Shown piece after piece: positions 8,685 through 18,545 of a DNA stretch of 27,978 nt. The translations under genes and the position numbers were made by a program. The DNA is from Zygnema cylindricum (lineage: Eukaryota; Streptophyta; Zygnematophyceae; Zygnematales; Zygnemataceae). The notes beneath the pieces are model-generated. The model was not told the DNA's origin. It saw nothing but the letters and a program-made list of their open reading frames with translations, and made no database searches. Position 1 is the stretch's first letter. Every line of letters begins with the position of its first letter. The DNA is taken from positions 1 through 27,978 of the forward strand of contig JBBHKE010001437.1 of assembly GCA_037447655.1 (NCBI GenBank), written 5' to 3'.

Positions 8685-8700
8685 CAGGTTATGGGCCCAC
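8685..8700 (+). other. Primer-binding site for half-tRNA-iMet
   Basis: GGTTATGGGCCCACCA begins at the base after the LTR end. It complements UGGUGGGCCCAUAACC, the anticodon stem-loop of plant initiator tRNA-Met (from memory of that tRNA). It does not match the CCA-bearing 3' end used by most LTR elements. Drosophila copia is the known precedent for priming with a 5' half of tRNA-iMet cut in the anticodon loop. The gag ATG (8691) lies inside the site. Confidence 0.85.
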
Positions 8701-10393
8701 CATCTAGGGTGCCTATGTTCGATGGAACAGACTTCACCTATTGGGAGTTTACAAAGTCGGGATTGCTTTTTGAGAAACACTTATGGGGAATTGTTTCGGG
8801 ACAAGTGAGATGTCCGCCACCTGGCTTTGGAGGAGCTTACTATGGAGATTCATGTGAGGCTGCCCAGAATATCAACCAGAGCTCAGATGTAACGGAAGGT
8901 GAAGGGAAAAATCTTTCCTTGGATAGGGAAATAGGGGAGAAGGAAAAAGGGACACCTATGGTGAGGTGAGCTAGGCTCTCAGCTATGGTACCACATTTAG
9001 GGATTAAAACTGAAGAAATGACACTAAAATATGGGAATACAAAAACACTATAGCAAAACATCTCATACTTAGATATGTGTTTAAGTCGATAGCTATCACT
9101 CTTTTAAGTCTAACCAAAGCTTCAAAGATATGGGAAGCACTAATTCAGATTTATAAGGAAGAGACTATTCAGAGGCAGCAATTAATAAAACAGGAAATAG
9201 ATGCCTACGTTTATAAAGGCGGTAGCATGATAGATTTTTGCAATGATATTGCTGCGTTATACGTTGAGCTTACTAGTGCGGGATATGTAGAATCTGAGGA
9301 GAGTAAGATTAATACACTACTTATGAGACTCCCAGATGAGTATGAAAACATCATTTGTCGTATGCAGGCAATGGATGGCTCCTCATGGACTTGGAGCTTT
9401 ACCATGGGGATATTTCTTGTGAAGGAAAGCACTTTGGAGCTTCGTAGGGGAAAGGACAGGGTCAATGCATTTTCAGTTGGTGGTGATTGGCAGAAGCGTG
9501 ATGAGGGGAACGGTGGTGACGAGCGGAAGCGTGATGAGAGAAAGAAACACAAAGGTAAACCTTATCGGAACTTTGGTGGAAAGAGAGGGAGAGGAAAAGA
9601 AAGGGGAGCTTTGAAAAAGGGGGCTTGCTTCTTTTGTAGGGAACCGGGTCATTATATGGAGGAATGCCCTTGTTTGGAAAAACTTAGAAGTTGGAATGTG
9701 GATGAGGAGGAAGAAGGGGAAGAGGAGAAAGAGGATGAAGATATTTTAGAGCTTCTCCGGATTAGTAGTATGGGGAAGAAAGAAAAGCACACAGTAATTG
9801 CACGAAGGCAACAGTGTGCTTTTGGAGGTATAAGGGAAGTAAAGAGAGAGGAGGTACTTGAGGATGTCGAGGAGTGTAGAGTGTATGACTTAGAAATGAG
9901 AAAGTCAGTTCTAGGATCCATAAGTGAAAACGGGAAAGATAAAATTAATCAGGATAATTTTATAGATAATAGGGAACCAGAAAACTGGTCGGAAAGGGAG
10001 ACTTCAACGGATTCCGAGGAAAGGGGAGAAGTGAAACTCGAAGAGGTTTCAAAGGATAGGGGAGAGAAGAAATATTTATTGGGAATTAAATTAGAAAGTA
10101 ATAGTGGAAAGAATTCCATGGGAGAGAGTGAGGGAAGTTCAGAAAATGGGGTAATTATCATGGATAAAAATATGAGTACGAAAGATGTAGATCTTATGAG
10201 GAACTTAGTGGGGACTAGTGTTTTTTGGGAATATTTGGGGGTGGATGGATTTGACATCACTACTTGGTGTGACGTCACTTGTGAAGATGTGCCTGTAAAA
10301 GGGTTAGCATCTGGGTGTATGTTGCAGATTGGAGATGGGGCTGGCTGTTTGGATCGCAAGAGGGAAATCGGTTTGTGTGTGATGAAAGAGTGA
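8691..10393 (+). pseudogene. gag: Copia-type Gag of the X element, frameshifted
   Basis: Gag coats the RNA and builds the cytoplasmic particle. The first segment (8691-8968, 92 codons) opens MGPPSRVPMFDGTDFTYWEF, the usual copia Gag N-terminus of short leader, FDG and YW. The frame then breaks, and a second frame, open from about 9014 to the TGA at 10391-10393, continues the UBN2-type fold (IAITLLSLTKASKIWEALIQ; LLMRLPDEYE). A CX2CX4HX4C zinc knuckle follows at 9626-9667, after a Lys/Arg/Gly-rich run. Beyond it lie about 240 residues rich in Glu, Lys and Ser where other copia elements have protease. The last 30 residues (GCMLQIGDGAG) faintly resemble the RNase H segment of copia, perhaps a relic of the deleted pol. 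Known: the family motifs. Inferred: one ancestral frame broken by an indel between 8900 and 9014. Confidence 0.82.
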
Positions 10394-10415
10394 TGAAGTG
10401 GATAAAATCTAAAAT

Positions 10416-10932
10416 CAGAAAGTACACTGGCACTTGTACTTGTCTGTACGATACAGTAATTTGATTGGTGCCGTACTTCAGTAGATAGAGTTTTAGAGAG
10501 GGAATAGGACTTAGAAAATTTTGGGTAGGCAGCTGCCTCTCCCAGAGAGCACTCTGTATAAATGGCAAACTTTGGCCAGCCATATCTATCAATTTACTTG
10601 ACCATTTTCAGTGATTCTTTTTGCTCCGGACTCAGGGGAGTCCAGGCTACACAGGGGTGTAGTCGGTCAGAGTTTTTGTCTGCCAGGGTGGCTGCATTTA
10701 TAAGGGAAAGTCAAAGTGGGTGAATGTGTCCAAATCTCATATTCTAACTTTGCATTCTGTGGTGGAACTGAGCACACAGAAAGTGTTATTTCACAGGGGT
10801 GAATCTATATTGGGATTGTGACTGTCAAGGGGTCAGTCATTTGGGTGTATATTAACTTGGAGTCGGCACTATCTAGATTAGCTTCTTTTGGATCTGCATA
10901 CTCTGAGGGCCAATGTTGGTCTCAAAGTTTCA
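10416..10932 (+). repeat. 3' LTR of the X element, 5'-truncated
   Basis: Aligns with 8172-8684 to the last base, roughly 95-96% identical by eye with one 1-base indel, including the TATA box. The first ~690 bp of the LTR, including all three structured U3 blocks, are missing. Both flanks share AAAGTACA at the edge, compatible with a deletion. Divergence of the two LTRs sets a minimum age for the insertion. Confidence 0.88.
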
Positions 10933-10937
10933 CTCTT
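10933..10937. repeat. Target-site duplication, right (CTCTT)
   Basis: Perfect match to 7472-7476, directly after the TTTCA end of the 3' LTR. Confidence 0.88.
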
Positions 10938-12986
10938 CTTTCCCATCACCTGTCCATTTTATTTGTTCCCTCTTATTGACAAGGTCGTTTTTTTGTTCTT
11001 CCTCCTTTGCCTACAATTAACTTCAATCTGATTACCATCACTATGCAACTTTTTTTAAACCATATATTATTAATCATACCTTCGTAACGTTCATTTTTTG
11101 ACCTGATATTTTTTAATCCGTTTTAAGGACATTTGCAAAAAACACTTTGCATGCTACTAAAGTATATAATTTCTAAACTATAATGTGCCATTTAACAATA
11201 AATGATGTTATCTTAAGGAAACCTTAACTCTAATTAAAATCGTTACCTAGTAGAATGAAGTTATTTAAAAGTTTACCCCTTTTGAATTTATACAAGGTTA
11301 TTTTTGTTTTTCTTTCCTTTCATAGACATGATGTTATCTAAAAAAGTTCGTAGGAAATAACTTTTTTTTTATGAATTATGTTTGTAAATATGTTATGTGA
11401 GGAGTTTTGTGTGTAACCAATAGCTGGGTTACGTATTTGGAATTCTTAGAAGTTTTGATGTCACAATTTGTGGTGTTTTTATTTGTTTATTTGAAAACAT
11501 AAAACTGCGAAACTGAAAATTGACAACTGCAAACTAATAATAACCATTAAGTGAACAAGGGTGTTTGTTTTGTACATCAAAAACAAGCATGAAATATATG
11601 AAAGAATTATAGGAAACAATATACAACACAATAGAATACATTACAGTAAAATACATAAAATACAATACAACACATTACAACAAATTACATAAGATACAAT
11701 ACATTATATTACAACAAAATACACACGATACAATACAATGTATTACAATACAAGAAAAGATAGTACAATGAAGTACAATACAATACAATAAAGTGCAATT
11801 TAAGATATGAAACAAGAAAAACCTATTCAAGTCATTGAGAATCACAATGACAGAACTATGTTTTACTATAAATTAGATACTATAATAAAACCATAAGGGC
11901 GAAACAGACCTTTGCCTAAACTCGACTCGACCTCATTTGCAATCCAATAGGAGACAAATGGGCACGAATAATGCATTAATTGATAAAAGATTGCCCAAAA
12001 TTTGAGGTTGAAATTGCTCATGATAACAATAGTAGCTAATATTTTAAAAAAACTATATTAAAAATTAACTCCAACAAAACCTCAAAGGAAAAAAAAAAGC
12101 CGTCAAGACTAAAACTACTATCAAGAAGAATTGAGAAAAATGTCTACTTACACTTTTACGTTAGCCTTTATAAAGAATAGAAGGAGGGAAAGAAGGAAAC
12201 AAATTCACATTCCATATAGGCATCATTTAAAACATGTTTTTCTGAAGATATCGAACTTCATCATAAATTTCCACATTACCTGATTTTATGTAACAATGTA
12301 ATAATTTGCATTTTTATCTTGCTACCAAGCCCATTTTTAAACTTATCAACTTAACACTTTAAACCTATTCATTTATCAGTACCAAATTCTTGGTGAAATT
12401 GCAAAAGCCCCAAGGTTATTCATGTGGTCCAAAGACAAGACATTAAATTATTAAACTTCTAAATTTATCAACTTATAAAATTTATTAAACTTATTACATT
12501 TATTTTTCTTATTAGATTTATTAGCTTATTCATTTTTTAAACATACTATCTTAGGAAACATTTTACATTTCTACCTTAATATAAGAAAGAAAAAAGCGAA
12601 AAAATGACCATAAGCCAGAATCTCAATACGTTAATCCATAATATGATTAAACCTAATTAACTACAATCAAAGTGTAAAACAAGATTCTCAAAACCGCCGG
12701 ATATCTAAACGCAAATTGCCTCAAAATTTGAATCAAATGTGACATTTTTTCTACTTGTACCTTTTAGTCCTTAATCGAGAATTGGCTTGTACCTCGATAG
12801 AAATCTTTCCGCTCAATTTGCTATCCTAGCGTCAATAACCGCTTTCTTAAACACCATCAACAGATTTGCCAAGAATTAGAAAATCTTAACAAAGTCCACT
12901 TAAACAAAACCAAAATCAAATCTAATTTCATCAAGTTCCATTGATTTCGATTTTGTTTTACTAAGGGAGTTGAACATCATACAAGC
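10938..12986. other. AT-rich non-coding stretch with a TACAA-rich run
   Basis: No open frame of note in 2 kb. Positions about 11620-11810 are a degenerate run of TACAA/TACAAT pentamer-like units. Positions 12450-12560 contain many short ATTTATTA-like phrases. Nothing resembles a gene, LTR or terminal inverted repeat. Confidence 0.6.
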
Positions 12987-13088
12987 AAGTTTGGAAACAA
13001 GAGCTTAAGAAGAGTTGGAAACAAAATACTTATACAAAAGTTTGGAAACAAGAGCTTTGGAAGAGTTGGAAACAAAATCCTTATACAA
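12987..13088. repeat. 51-bp tandem duplication
   Basis: Two near-identical head-to-tail copies (12987-13037 and 13038-13088) of a unit beginning AAGTTTGGAAACAAGAGCTT, with only a few base differences. Confidence 0.88.
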
Positions 13089-13232
13089 TTGCTTTTCAGG
13101 TCTGATAAAAAATATAACGGCTAGATTCACAAATGGAGGTAGGAGGGAGTGAGGGATAGAGGAAGAAAGTATGAGGGATCAAGAAGATGGGAGAAAATGT
13201 GAGGGAGCCGAAAGAAAAGATAGAAAGGAAGA

Positions 13233-13912
<680 letters not shown>

Positions 13913-14022
13913 AAGAACTAGAGTAACTAGAGTAGTGTACAATACATATTATTGTGCTGCACAATACAAGAACTAGAGTAACTAGAGTAGTGTAGAGTAC
14001 ATATTATTGTGTTGCACAATAC
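13913..14022. repeat. 55-bp tandem duplication
   Basis: Two copies (13913-13967 and 13968-14022) of a unit starting AAGAACTAGAGTAACTAGAG and ending GCACAATAC, with about four differences. Each copy contains a small palindrome of the form ATTGTGC/GCACAAT. Confidence 0.88.
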
Positions 14023-14098
14023 AGGTAAGTACTGTACTGTATTGGGACTACATGCTCTTGAGGTTGTCTCAAAAAATAACTTGAACTCGAGGATATCC

Positions 14099-14160
14099 CT
14101 AAACCCACGCACAAACCCTAATCGTAGTAACCCTAAATCTAACCCTAACCCTAAGCCTAG
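14099..14160. repeat. Interstitial telomere-like CCCTAA motifs
   Basis: About seven CCCTAA-like units in 60 bases, including AACCCTAAATCTAACCC and CTAACCCTAAGCC. The spacing is irregular, so it is not a clean plant telomere (CCCTAAA)n. It may be a decayed interstitial telomeric tract or a chance low-complexity run. Confidence 0.45.
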
Positions 14161-14219
14161 TTGTAATCTTAATCAAATCCAAAATCGTATTCGTTCGTAG
14201 ATTATTGTTAACCGAAACC

Positions 14220-14496
14220 TAACTCTATTTCTAACCTCCTCTCCAATATTTCCATTACGCCCTCCTCTCCTCTCCCTTTTTTTTTTCTTCTTTGTATTCC
14301 CTTCTCTCTTCCCTCTTTTCCATTTTCTTTTTTCCTTTCCCTCCTTTCCTGTTTTCCTTTCGTTCGCTTCTTTCCCTCTTTCCCTTGTTGGTTTTTCTCC
14401 CCTCTTTTTTACATTCCTTTCCTTTCCTTCCCTTTCTACCTTCCCTATCATCTTTCCCTTCCTTTTCTCTCCTTCCCTCCCTCCCTCCCTCCTAAT
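14220..14496. repeat. CT-rich low-complexity block
   Basis: Almost pure C/T on the plus strand, ending in (CCCT)n at about 14474-14491. The open frames through it on both strands are compositional. Confidence 0.85.
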
Positions 14497-14518
14497 GCCA
14501 TGGTAGGTGGCCCCTCAA

Positions 14519-14528
14519 NNNNNNNNNN
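14519..14528. other. Assembly gap (10 N)
   Basis: Ten undetermined bases. A round-number N run usually marks a gap of unknown size, so the left edge of the transposase relic may lie in unsequenced DNA. Confidence 0.97.
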
Positions 14529-15569
14529 TTTGCCTTTGTTTTATTGTAGCGTTTTTCCGCATAAGCACTTCGATACTATTATCGTTGTTTTATCACGAAT
14601 ACGCCTTTTTGCGATGTTATTTTGTTTCCGTTTAGTGCCTAAATGTATACATTTCCGTATGCGACATACGCGAGGATGGTGGATGTTCCCCCGTTCTAAT
14701 GCAGTATGGGAGGTTGTGCACTTACAAATATGGCTACAATTGGAACCTAATCAACTATTTTATGTTTTTGTTGATCGTAACACCATAGTTTCTTACACGA
14801 CGTTGATTTATGACGTGCTGGCACGACAATTCTACATTAGATTTTTCTCACATCCAACAGGAAATCGTCTGAAGCTCATCCAAAGCGGGTTTGAAACATT
14901 AACGAATATAAAAATGATAGCGCGTGTGATAGATGGAACCCATAACTATTTGCAAAACAAACCGAAATTTAAATCGCATGATAACTACTCCCGCCATGAT
15001 GATTACAGTACTTTGCTACAAGGAGTTTTTGACCACCGAATGGTATTTTGGGATGTTTGTGTGAAAGCTCTTGGAGGAGTCGATCATTCGAGTCACTTCC
15101 ATGTCTCAATTTTGTTCACTAAACTAAAGAAGGGCGCACTTTGGGTGAGATTAACATTATTAATGGTCAAGAAGTGCGGCCAATCATTTTGGCAGATTTT
15201 GCTTATCTTTCGGCTCTTTACATTTTGAAAGTATTCCATAATGAGGCATCTGGAATAGATGAGGAAAATGCTTTTGACAAAGAACTATAAAGAGGAAGAA
15301 TTTTAATTGAAAATGCATATGGCATTCTGAAGATGTGTTTTCCCATCCTTCAATCATGTCCAATTGAATTAAAGCGAGTGCTTGCAGTTGTAGCAGCTTG
15401 ATATGTCATCCATAAATTTTTTACAATGGATAACAAAGAATTGCCAACATTATTGCCATGGATTCGTGAAGGAGAACTGATTCCATCGCAACCCCCTCCT
15501 AGACTAAACTGAATATTACACAACCCCCATCGAGATGCTTTGTTTGAAGATTAGCATAAGAGGGTGTAA
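14529..15569 (+). pseudogene. PIF/Harbinger-type transposase, broken
   Basis: A DDE nuclease of the DDE_Tnp_4 superfamily, which cuts and pastes a DNA transposon. The frame open to about 15140 carries VIDGTH with the first catalytic Asp (14932-14934). A block follows that fits the family's V-D-H-x-F-x-D-V core (GVFDHRMVFWDVCVKALGG). A frameshift near 15140 moves the reading to the next frame. There LADFAYL supplies the second Asp (15195-15197) and IENAYGILK the Glu (15309-15311), 38 residues apart. Stops interrupt it at about 15287, 15400 and in the C-terminal RDALFED segment, and it ends at TAA 15567-15569. The catalytic triad is still legible though the gene cannot be translated whole. Terminal inverted repeats and the 3-bp target duplication expected for Harbinger were not found. 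The start is uncertain because of the gap at 14519. Confidence 0.82.
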
Positions 15570-15888
15570 CATATACGGTAAAGATTCTTTTGGCTTTTTA
15601 TGTTTATTAAGCCCCAAATGAGCTTCCAAAAACATTTTTTTCCGAAATGTGATATTAAACATTACCGTGACTTTTTGAAATTTGGGACTAATGGATGCTT
15701 ATTGTTTGAACAAGTTGTTTTTTCAATTAATTGTTGTGTCAAACTAATATAAATGGTGAACGTATGTTAAAAATGTATAGGTATTGGAAAGTTCAAAATT
15801 GTCAATCGCGGCGGAGAGGTACTCGACATGAAATAGAAACAATATAAATAGATGCATAGATTGTTTTGGCTATGGTAGTGGTGACACT
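15570..15888. other. Unassigned spacer between the transposase and T1
   Basis: AT-rich, no gene seen. It probably includes the 3' flank of the Harbinger relic. Copia sequence starts abruptly at about 15889. Confidence 0.5.
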
Positions 15889-16817
15889 CTGCTCTAAACT
15901 CACGGTTCGAGATGAAAGACCTCGGTGAGGCAAAATATATTTTGGGTATCCAAGTAGAGAGGGACAGAAGTAAGAAAGTAATAAAATTGACTCAAAAGGA
16001 GGCTATTGGAAACATGTTAGATGAGTATAGAATGCGGGGGGCAAAAAGATGTCTAACTCCAATGGAATTTTGGCAGAAGTTAGAGGGAGAAGCGACAAAA
16101 CCAGGTGTCATTGTTAGCAAGTATTTAGAATCAGGGGAGCATGATTCTATGACACAAATTCCTTACAGACAGATAGTGGGAAGTTTAATATATTTCATGA
16201 ATTGTACTCGTCCTGACATAGATGCAGCAGTCCGGGTACTGAGCAGGAATCTAGAGAATCCTAGAAAATGCGACTTTGATGCAGCAAGGAGAGTCTTAAG
16301 ATATTTGGTCGGAACCAAAGACCTCAAACTCACACTAGGCGGAGGAGAAGTAAAACTGCAAACGTGGAGTGATGCAAGCTATGGTGACATGCCAATCCGA
16401 AAATCCACCACGGGATTCGTTCTACAAATTGGGAACGATACTTGCTGCTCGAGCATCAAACTTCAAAAGGTGACAGCGCAGTCGACAATAGAGTCAGAAT
16501 ATATGGCAGCAAGCTCGGCCCTCAAGGAACTCTTACGGGTAAAATCCACGTTACAAGAACTTGGATACATGCAAGTTGGTCCACAGGTGATTTGGTGTGA
16601 TAACCAGGCTGCCATTGCCATTGCGTCTAACCGGAGTCATCACTTTAAAAGCAAGCACATGGATGTACGATTACACTTTGTAAGCGAAAAAGTGTTCTCT
16701 AGAGTGATTAAATTATGTTATTTGCCAGGTGCAAAAATGATTGCTAATATGCTCACTTAAGCTCTTCCTGCTCCTAAGCTGAAGTATTGTAGGAACGCAG
16801 TGGGATTAAGTGAATAG
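15889..16817 (+). pseudogene. pol: T1: copia reverse transcriptase C-end and RNase H
   Basis: Sequence begins abruptly at CTGCTCTAAACTCACGG, matching T2 at about 20910, so everything 5' of the last part of reverse transcriptase is missing. The frame reads the RT thumb and connection (EMKDLGEAKYILGIQVERD; IPYRQIVGSLIYFMNCTRPD) and RNase H with its acidic residues in TWSDASYGD, IESEYMAAS and IWCDNQAAIA, then HHFKSKHMDVRLHFV. A single nonsense change (AAG/AAA to TAA at 16758-16760) interrupts it, and the family stop is TAG at 16815-16817. Apart from truncation it is the best preserved RNase H of the three T copies. Degrades the RNA strand of the RNA-DNA hybrid during reverse transcription in the particle. 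Confidence 0.88.
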
Positions 16818-16962
16818 TTGAATTATTGCACTACTATCCTGCCACTCTGCGATAAGTCCACCATTGAGATGTAGTGGGACTGGGTGACTTGCTAATTGCT
16901 ATACTGCTATGCTGCGATGCTGCGCTAGTTTATCCCCGCAGCTGCGCCGGTATACTGAGTCT

Positions 16963-16977
16963 AAGGCTTTAGGGGAG
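16963..16977 (+). other. Polypurine-tract region before the shared T LTR
   Basis: AAGGCTTTAGGGGAG directly precedes the TGTTG start of the LTR. T2 has AAAGCTTTAGGGTAA at 21986-22000. The purine run is short, but the position is where plus-strand priming occurs. Confidence 0.55.
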
Positions 16978-17014
16978 TGTTGTATTTTTGGAAAGCTTTC
17001 AATCTCAGCGCGGC

Positions 17015-17110
17015 AGTGCAGCTGCTATACAGACAGAGCAGCGCAGCTGTTATACAGCAGAGCAGTGCAGCTGCTATACAGCAGAGTAGCGCAGCAGCGA
17101 AGCTGCAACA
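17015..17110. repeat. CAGCTG-rich tandem repeat in the T LTR
   Basis: Degenerate 22-25-bp units built on GCAGCTGCTATACAGCAGAG, about four copies. The T2 3' LTR has the same block at about 22030-22140 with different unit order, so the array is expanding or shuffling between LTR copies. Confidence 0.75.
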
Positions 17111-17234
17111 CAGACAGGACAACGCAACCATAATTATATTTCATGTGGTCTGTACGGACAACGCATCATCTAATATTCTTAATGTGATTCTATACATGAT
17201 AGAGCAACTGCGATAGATACGATTCTAGTCAACT

Positions 17235-17330
17235 TAATGGGTAACTCAGTGGTAGCTTAGTGATAGCTCAGTGGTAGCTTAGTGATAGCTCAGTGGTAGC
17301 TTGACATATTAGTGGTAGCTTGGTGGTTTG
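17235..17330. repeat. GTAGCTTAGTGATAGCTCAG tandem repeat in the T LTR
   Basis: About three copies of a 22-bp unit (CTCAGTGGTAGCTTAGTGAT plus AG), followed by shorter GTGGTAGCTTG units. The T2 3' LTR has an extra partial unit at about 22278-22370. T3 has a decayed version at about 27820-27880 on the minus strand. Confidence 0.75.
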
Positions 17331-17686
17331 ACGTACCTCTCAAGTACACTAGTGTTGCCAGTTCAACACAAGTAAAAGACTTAGGACTCAGAACATAACT
17401 TGTATCCGGACTTCCAACTAGTAAAACTGCAGATAGTTTTTGGGAAACTTTTGAGTATTATATCTTTAGTGTTGTGGGGTTAATTGTGCAGAAACTTTGG
17501 GAGTTATCAGTGTTTATGCTACTCTATATTCTGGTATAGTTTTCTGAGGTTTGGATACTCGTATAAGAATTGGTGAGCAATTAAGAACAGCTGTTTGGTA
17601 GGATTCTTGATAGCTTCTGAGTGTATCATGTCTACTTCTACTACTACTGCTGCTCCTCCACCTGCACCGATGGTTGTAAAACAACA

Positions 17687-17697
17687 GGTTATGGGCC
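17687..17697 (+). other. T2 primer-binding site for half-tRNA-iMet
   Basis: GGTTATGGGCC directly follows the CAACA end of the LTR and complements the initiator tRNA-Met anticodon loop over 11 bases, after which complementarity drops. T3 has a one-change form (AGTTATGGGC). It is the same site and the same position as in family X. Confidence 0.78.
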
Positions 17698-18545
17698 TGT
17701 CATCAAGAATTCCTATCTTTTCAGGGGAAACGTATGTTTACTAGGCGGACATGGTGGAGACACATTTTGAGAATGTTAATCTCTTGGACATATTGGATGG
17801 TTCTCTGGACTAATCTGATCCAGCATGGTCTAAGAAAAATACGCAAGCTCGTTCTATTTTGGATTTTTTTATATCTGAGGACTTAGCTATGTCGCGGAAA
17901 AAAATGAAAAAAGCAATTGATAGCTGGAAATCTCTTAAAAATGATTATAAAAAAGCTAATGTCTTGGAAAAACTCTTATTGGCTGGAAAAATTTGGGACT
18001 ATAAGTACACTGGCGGTACAATGGCTAATATTCTAACAAGTTTCGCATCCTTGTAGATGCACATGGTTGTGCAGGTGGGGACTTTCCTCAATTTCAACAG
18101 GCAGCGTTGATTATGAGAGGTCTCCCTCGTAGTATGTAATAAGCATTTGATATGCTCAAACAGAAAGATAAAGCTAGTTGGACTTTACAGTTAGCCATCA
18201 ATATTTTGCCAGAAGAGGAAGCTACATCTAATATTCTCAATGTTGAGCAGGTAGAGGCATTTAATTCAGACTTTGAGAGGAAAGGTCTATTTAATCAGCA
18301 AAGATATAATCAGTTCAGACAGTTTAATCAGGGTGGGAATAGACAATCCAACAAAGCATGTTTTTATTGTAGTGAGAGAGGTCATGGATACAAATTTTGT
18401 CCCAAGCTTAAAAAAGCTAACGATACAGGTTTATACATGCCGGGATGGCAACAAAGTCAGTTTTACAAAAACTTCACTGTGTCTACACCTCGTGGAAATG
18501 CACTATTTTCAGCGGCTTCAATTCGTGGAAATGCACTTTTTTTCA
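17691..18545 (+). pseudogene. gag: T2 Gag, many stops
   Basis: Copia capsid/nucleocapsid. The reading starting at the ATG inside the primer site (MGLSSRIPIF) parallels the X Gag start. An alternative start at 17628 adds 21 residues (MSTSTTTAAPPPAP and on). The capsid-like region includes WSKKNTQARSIL and AIDSWKSLKNDY, the LPRSM block and ASWTLQLAINILPEEE. The zinc knuckle CFYCSERGHGYKFC (CX2CX4HX4C) is at 18359-18400. Nonsense codons lie near 17742, 17811 and 18138, with a frame change near 18030 where T3 reads AEYSNKF. A 33-bp tandem duplication near the 3' end carries an extra T that shifts the frame before protease. Confidence 0.85.

Larger units (their letters stand above)
7477..10932 (+). 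mobile_element. Gag-only copia element, family X (TR-GAG-like)
   Basis: The element is bounded by identical 5-bp target duplications, CTCTT at 7472-7476 and 10933-10937, and by TG...CA. Order: 5' LTR (7477-8684), primer-binding site at once after it, a gag-type gene, then a 5'-truncated 3' LTR (10416-10932). No protease, integrase or reverse transcriptase is recognisable, so it could move only with enzymes from a relative. This layout matches the TR-GAG class (terminal repeats plus a GAG domain) known in plants. The missing ~690 bp of the 3' LTR, whose edge lies at a shared AAAGTACA, indicates a later deletion that also removed any polypurine tract. Confidence 0.88.
16978..17686 (+). repeat. 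LTR shared by T1 and T2 (709 bp)
   Basis: Begins TGTTGTATTT and ends AAAACAACA, with perfect TGTTG...CAACA terminal inverts. A polypurine-like tract lies before it and a primer-binding site after it. It is thus both the 3' LTR of T1 and the 5' LTR of T2, as in tandem arrays made by recombination between LTRs. It contains GCAGCTGCTATACAGCAGAG-like tandem units (about 17015-17110) and a GGTAGCTTAGTGATAGCTCA tandem repeat (about 17240-17310). From ATG 17628 an open frame runs through the LTR end and primer site into gag. Confidence 0.85.
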
